Shown here: positions 60,701-64,000 of the stretch, piece by piece
Numbering within the stretch: position 1 is the stretch's first letter
Layout: each line of letters begins with the position of its first letter
Source: Mya arenaria
Taxonomy: Eukaryota > Mollusca > Bivalvia > Myida > Myidae
Reading direction: 5' to 3'
Length of the DNA stretch: 64,000 bases
Assembly (NCBI RefSeq): GCF_026914265.1
Contig: NC_069124.1
Coordinates: 86,204,915 to 86,268,914 of the forward strand
The notes under the pieces: model-generated
What the model saw: only the letters and a program-made list of their open reading frames with translations
The model's database searches: none
Told to the model about the DNA's origin: nothing
Made by a program: the position numbers and the translations under genes

Positions 60701-63628
60701 AGGGTTAAAGATTCTCGATTTTTCGCATATTGATCAGGTCATAAATTTAAAACAAGAGCCTGTGTTCAGGCACGCTTGGGACCCAAAATTTTATATTTAT
60801 TTTTAATTGCTATTAAAAGAGTAAACAGTTTAAAAAATGACTGTAACTGTCACAAATAACTTGTTTTACAATTTTGTTTGCATCATTTCTCAAAAATAAT
60901 TCATAATAAAGAAACTTTTATGATTTTGCTTTTCTGAGCCTGAGTCTTAAACTGAGACTCAAGATGTTAGTAAACAATAAATAAAATATGTGCTTTAAAT
61001 CTCGCGAAACCAATCAAACCATAACACAATGCCATGAAAAGGACCAACAAAATTAACGCAATCATTAGTACTTGGTCTTAATCCCTAAAAATGTACCTGT
61101 TCACCTTTTGTCGCCAAGATGAGCAGGATAAAGCAATTAAATTTACTTTAATACAATGTACTTTTGTTGTGGTTTTAAATATACTGAGCATTGCTGATGT
61201 TCCATGTTCAGGTGCTGGAACTGTGATTATCAGGTCTCTATTAATGCAATCATTCAGTCACAAATTTAATTGGATTTCTACGTTAGGCCTAACAAAAATA
61301 AAATGTTTCGTTTAGAGTAACCCTTCCCTACCTTATAAAAGCCACTGACCCTAGTACTTGTTTCCAACAAAAAGGAAGAAAAAAAGGTCACAGACACAGA
61401 TTTTAATAAATTGTCATTAATTTATGAGAGAATAAAGCGTCATAGCAACAGCAATATATGAGTGACATTTGCAAGAAATAGTACTATTTGCAAGAAAAAT
61501 GATCTGGAAAAAAGTATATTTAACAAGAGCACCGCGGAGTGGGTGCCAACGCTCGTCTGAGTTATGAGGTAAGGTTAAAGTTTTTGGACGACGACGACGA
61601 CGCAGACGCAGACGCAGACGACGCCGACGACGCCAAGGCTATCACAATAACTCGACTTTTTTTCTTCGAAAAACAGACGAGCTAAAAATCCCTACCTACC
61701 TAAAAAAAATTGGGTTGTTACTCTAAACAAAAATATTTTTTGCCAAATAAAATGTAAATTTTTGTGATTCAAAGAGATTCAAAGCAAGTCTTTCCCAAGA
61801 GAATTGAAGACCTTTTCAAGTTATAAACATTTTTTCAAGTTTTAAACAGAAAGTTCACTTGTTGAAGATTGGTGAAACTTTGCACATGTTTCATTTTCAC
61901 CTACCCGGTATATTTGCATTCATTCATATCACTCATTAATAACCTTGTATCAAAATTGTAGGTGAAACCTATCGTATACATAAATATAAATACAAAACAC
62001 AACCAAAATGGAAAAGAAAACCCCACATTTAAAAAAAAGAGATCTAGCAAAAGTTAAGATTTGGGTTTTTGACCTGAAAAGAGTACTTGAGCAGCTAACA
62101 TAAGCTAACAAATCCTTGTAAAACTCACAGGTTCCTGGATGCCAGAGTTATCTTTCCCTAAAGATTCTCCCTCTTTCCAGCCCATCTTAGACAGCAACTT
62201 GTGACCAACATTGCTGCTAGTTATCGGCCTGAAAATCAAACATCAACATAAATACCCTAAGGCACTTACAAAGATAGTCTGAGTATCATTATTTACAGAT
62301 TAAAACATAGCAGAACCAGGCCTTTGCGCAATAATTTGCAAAGAGTGACACATAACAATTCAAAACAATTTAAATGGTTACAAAACCATAAAGGCAGAAC
62401 AGATCACTAAAATATGATAAAGTAGTGAAAATTGCACCATTTTATTCCAACCATTTTGATTTCGTAACAGAAAGAACAAAAGCTAATGACTTCTAGAGGC
62501 AGGCCACAAAACTCAAAATCATAATCAGGGCTGCAAAAGGATAATCACTAAAACTTACCAAGCAAACTCTGAAAAAACATGTTACTTTATATTAAATAAT
62601 GCATTTATATTTCTTTACTGCCCAACAAAACAACAGAATGGGAACATCTTATTGAAAACATTGATCCATTATGTCCACACAAACCTGGTAACGGAAGCTG
62701 GTGCCTCATGTTTGTGTCCAGGGACATCACTGCCAACTGTCTGTCTGCGGACCGAGGCTTTGTCCTCATACTGTGGGTTTGTGAACACCTGTGCGTTGTC
62801 CTCATACTTGCTGTTCTGTTAATATAACGTACAATCTTTAATTATGTTTTTTTTTTACATTGCACAGTGAAAATACAACACACAGTATTGAAAATTCCAT
62901 ATCATGCTACAGTTGTTTTCTGATCCTCTATCATGCTAGTACAGTCTGGTAATTGCTGCCTGTGTTAAAACATTGAATTAATCAATGAAGGGATATAATA
63001 AAAGTAACATTAGATAGGATGCTTTTCTGAAGACCTGTATCACGTCTCATACTCTTACACACAATACCAGATGAGATACAGGACTTCAAAAAAGATTCTA
63101 GTATTGTGATCCACTGGTCCATATTTGTTATAAGGCACACAAGGTCAATGTTTTGTCTCATCAGAAAATAGTTACAGGTTTGATAAACTTTCATTCTTGA
63201 GAGGTTGCGAAACTTGACGCATATGTGAACTTGCACATTTACATGTAGCTATATATACAAGTCAAAGTTGCAGTTGAGTAAAAAAGTTTTTTGCAAACTT
63301 ATTTAACTTGTACTTGCAGATCGGCCGTTTACATAAATCACTGCCCTCATGCTATTGTACACATAGTTCTACACACATGTAGGTACCATGAACACATACC
63401 TGAATAATGTAGTGCACAAACAGATGTTCACACTGACACATACTCGTACAAGTAGTGTCATGCAACCTCTCCATAATTGTGTTTTAGAAATATTAAAAGT
63501 AGAACAACAAACGTTCATGGAATAGTTACTGTTAGTTTCAATTACCTTGAGACCATATTTCTTCTTAATCTGGTTGATTTCCCTCCTCTGTTTTAGTTTT
63601 CTTTGTTCCTTTGTCAACACTTTATGGT
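51526..63628 (-). CDS. AGGF1: AGGF1, 3' part of the gene (four exons; 5' part outside window)
   Basis: Four exons (63,628-63,546; 62,815-62,685; 62,228-62,129; 51,753-51,526) join in phase through GT-AG introns of 730, 456 and 10,375 bp and encode the last 179 residues. The order is a basic helix (KEQRKLKQRREINQIKKKYG), a linker with YEDKASVRRQTVGSD and EAPASV, a G-patch (GHKLLSKMGWKEGESLGKD), then the AGLGS segment and the tail. This order is specific to AGGF1, a nuclear protein with an N-terminal coiled coil, FHA and G-patch domains. In vertebrates it is linked to blood-vessel growth; G-patches usually bind RNA or activate DEAH helicases. The length from G-patch to end (about 100 residues) agrees with the vertebrate protein. 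FHA and upstream exons should lie beyond 64,000. Confidence 0.9.
51754..52888. other. Start of AGGF1 last intron (3' side), no other gene
   Basis: AT-rich intron sequence. A 101-codon frame at 52,042-52,347 (+) is rich in Ile, Phe and Lys and has no motif; I take it as chance in AT-rich DNA. Confidence 0.5.
52889..53452 (+). repeat. AACAAGAG...CAGCTAAAAAA repeat, medium form (564 bp)
   Basis: Starts AACAAGAGCTGACCTAGAAC and ends GTAGTATAGCTCTCC, then AAATAGCCAGCTAAAAAA. The body differs from the 49,735 copy: it holds diverged units around GGCCATAATTTGTATTTAGG. Same ends with a different middle. Confidence 0.7.
53453..53735 (+). repeat. Single copy related to the 146-bp AGGTCA repeat
   Basis: Contains AATAGGGATCTACAGGTCAT, CAAGGTCACTGTGAATTTGA at 53,548, TTTGACCTGCTTAATCAT and a 3' part with ATCGGACAAGGTTTGGTCTA, CTTCAATTGGGGGCATAA. 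This matches the last units and the end of 46,137-46,935. One half-site of the palindrome is lost. Confidence 0.75.
54151..55057. mobile_element. Tc1/mariner-type MITE with TA flanks, 907 bp
   Basis: TA then CTGTGAAATCATTAATGTTC on the left; AATGATTTCACAG then TA on the right. Inner blocks CCACGAATTCAAG occur in inverted relation (54,212 region and 54,976 region), so the ends are long. TA duplication and the CTGTGAAATCATT end suggest a mariner-like family. The middle has no transposase; the frame at 54,137-54,418 starts outside the element and has no DD(E/D) motif. Confidence 0.85.
55058..56189. other. Intron sequence before the 41-bp array
   Basis: No repeat boundary or exon-like block seen. 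Frames of 70-80 codons at 55,147-55,368 (-), 55,428-55,640 and 55,714-55,953 (+) lack known motifs. Confidence 0.45.
56190..58660. repeat. 41-bp satellite array (about 60 units) in the AGGF1 intron
   Basis: The unit is CACACAGAGCTTCTGATGGC plus TACATGCAATCAGCACAGAAT; CTTCAGATGG and GTACGGAAT are common variants. A 9-bp insertion (AATCACAAG) occurs at 56,861, 57,116, 57,535 and 57,790. The spacing 255, 419, 255 shows a 674-bp block (16 units plus two insertions) present twice in a row. Since 41 is not divisible by three, two units (82 bp) shift frames; open frames here are chance products. Confidence 0.95.
58625..59308. repeat. Diverged 40/41-bp satellite, second zone
   Basis: The array continues with units CATGTATTCAGTACAATATC then ACACAGGAATACAGATGGCTA. 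Lengths of 40 and 41 bp alternate (GGATACAG against GGAATACAG). It keeps GATGGCTACATG and the CAGTAC core but loses AGAGCTTC. The switch from zone 1 is sharp, around 58,630-58,680, with one mixed unit. Confidence 0.92.
59309..59644. other. Short intron spacer
   Basis: AT-rich, no repeat boundary or exon signal recognised. The frame at 59,454-59,726 (-) has no known motif. Confidence 0.45.
59645..60020 (+). repeat. AACAAGAG repeat, 3'-incomplete copy
   Basis: Starts AACAAGAGCTGTCAAAACGA then TATTCCACCGCTTTTGAGG, like the 49,735 copy. It then has about two ~165-bp units (TTACATGCAAAACCTAAACC, GATAAAGGGCCATAATTTGC, AGTTGCTGAGATATTGA). The usual CGAGCTAAAAAT end is absent. Confidence 0.7.
60021..61521. 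other. Intron sequence with a 5' repeat fragment
   Basis: At 60,751 AACAAGAGCCTGTGTTCAGG marks another start of the AACAAGAG family with no matching end. Frames at 60,090-60,299 and 61,091-61,315 (+) have no known motif. No exon-like block recognised. Confidence 0.45.
61522..61689 (+). repeat. AACAAGAG...CGAGCTAAAAAT repeat, short form (168 bp)
   Basis: Starts AACAAGAGCACCGCGGAGTG, then GGTGCCAACGCTCGTC, a GACGACGACGACGCAGACGC-type run, and GGCTATCACAATAACTCGAC, ending AAACAGACGAGCTAAAAAT. It is the compact member of the family and has the size of a SINE. A 3' fragment lies at 43,800-43,880. Confidence 0.75.
61690..62128. other. 5' side of AGGF1 last intron
   Basis: AT-rich intron leading to the donor at 62,128 (GAACCT, then gtgagt on the minus strand). 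No repeat recognised. Confidence 0.55.
62129..62228 (-). CDS. AGGF1: AGGF1 exon with the G-patch core
   Basis: 100 bp: one base completing an Arg codon, then 33 codons. Residues include NVGHKLLSKMGWKEG, ESLGKDNSG and IQEP. The G-patch pattern (hydrophobic pairs, GW, two spaced Gly, LG, K, G) is clear. One strongly conserved position is changed: the usual GxGLG reads GESLG. Acceptor is attttcag at 62,229; donor is gtgagttt at 62,128. A phase-2 entry and phase-0 exit match the neighbours. Confidence 0.9.
62685..62815 (-). CDS. AGGF1: AGGF1 exon before the G-patch
   Basis: 131 bp with acceptor ttaacag at 62,816 and donor gtttgt at 62,684. It encodes NSKYEDNAQVFTNPQYED, KASVRRQTVGSD and KHEAPASVT. 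The YxDxAxxRRxxVGS and APASV stretches are the AGGF1 signature just upstream of the G-patch. An alternative acceptor five bases inside (AACAG) would put a stop in frame, so the boundary given is the right one. Confidence 0.9.
63546..63628 (-). CDS. AGGF1: AGGF1 exon, basic helix
   Basis: 83 bp: two bases of a split codon, then 27 codons ending KKKYGLK. Acceptor ttttaccag at 63,629 and donor gtaatt at 63,545 are good. The peptide HKVLTKEQRKLKQRR continuing to the YGL motif matches the Lys/Arg-rich helix before the Y-E-D linker in AGGF1. The next upstream exon is not in the window. Confidence 0.87.
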
Positions 63629-64000
63629 CTGGTAAAACACACAACATTTATGAAATAAAATAAATATTCCATACAGAAATGCATAAAACTTTAAAGGAAT
63701 AATAGGTAATTAAAAAAGCAACATGATTAAGAATACTGTAGGTATATAGTTTGACTATGTAAAAAGCATTTACACAATTGAAGTCATCTATTTTTATTGG
63801 TATATAGACTGAAAGAATGTATAGCCTCAAATTATGTCAATAAATTCAGATAATCATATACATGTAAAAAATCTATTCAATATATCATTCTGTTGTTATT
63901 ACTTTGTTTTGAACATATATCACATTTCACGTATAATCACCACAGTAAGTGCTTTGATTATTCTTAAACTTTGTATATCTTGAAGATGTTTTATTAAAAT
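63629..64000. other. AGGF1 intron running off the right edge
   Basis: AT-rich intron sequence; the 60-codon frame at 63,648-63,830 (-) has no motif. No further exon seen before 64,000. Confidence 0.6.

Overview
The window looks like eukaryotic nuclear DNA, most likely from a bivalve mollusc. It is AT-rich and has one split gene with GT-AG introns. Most of it is non-coding and packed with tandem arrays and short DNA transposons. The mollusc assignment is an inference from repeat styles I associate with bivalve genomes (the AGGTCA-rich 146-bp unit and the AACAAGAG...CGAGCTAAAAAT family). It is not proved by the sequence.

The only host gene I recognise with confidence is the 3' end of AGGF1 (angiogenic factor with G-patch and FHA domains) on the minus strand. 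Four exons at 63,628-63,546, 62,815-62,685, 62,228-62,129 and 51,753-51,526 join in phase and give the last 179 residues, including the G-patch and the C-terminal tail. The rest of the gene lies beyond the right edge. The last intron is about 10.4 kb and holds a large 41-bp satellite. A TTAA-flanked MITE begins 26 bp past the stop codon.

Layout from left to right. 2.2-3.5 kb: 23/24-bp array. 4.3-7.2 kb: 18-bp array. 9.1-9.6 kb: MITE. 11.9-17.4 kb: 36-bp array of about 150 units in successive sequence zones. 18.2-18.4 kb: 34-bp array. 19.75-26.96 kb: two tandem copies of a segment containing a 51-bp array. 29.3 kb: fold-back element. 31.6-33.1 kb: dead LINE whose reverse-transcriptase core is inverted in place. 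34.9-37.0 kb: 2.17-kb element with ~0.49-kb inverted-repeat arms and a nested MITE. 37.7 kb: second fold-back. 38.2-39.9 kb: ~165-bp repeat interrupted by two other transposons. 40.5-42.6 kb: decayed Tigger/pogo transposon with a miniature LTR element inside it. 43.9-45.5 kb: 21-bp array. 46.1-46.9 kb: 146-bp units with nuclear-receptor-type palindromes. 49.7-51.0 kb: another ~165-bp repeat block. 51.0-64 kb: AGGF1 and its repeat-filled introns.

Tandem arrays make up roughly 18-19 kb, close to 30% of the window. Several have periods divisible by three (18, 21, 36 and 51 bp), so they give long open frames on both strands. I treat these as by-products of the repeats, not genes. The genes do not form a pathway. 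The interest is in the layered, datable transposon insertions, the internal LINE inversion, the miniature LTR element, and arrays that multiply perfect binding-site motifs (AP-1, ERE-like, E-box). I did not find a clear new multi-gene system.
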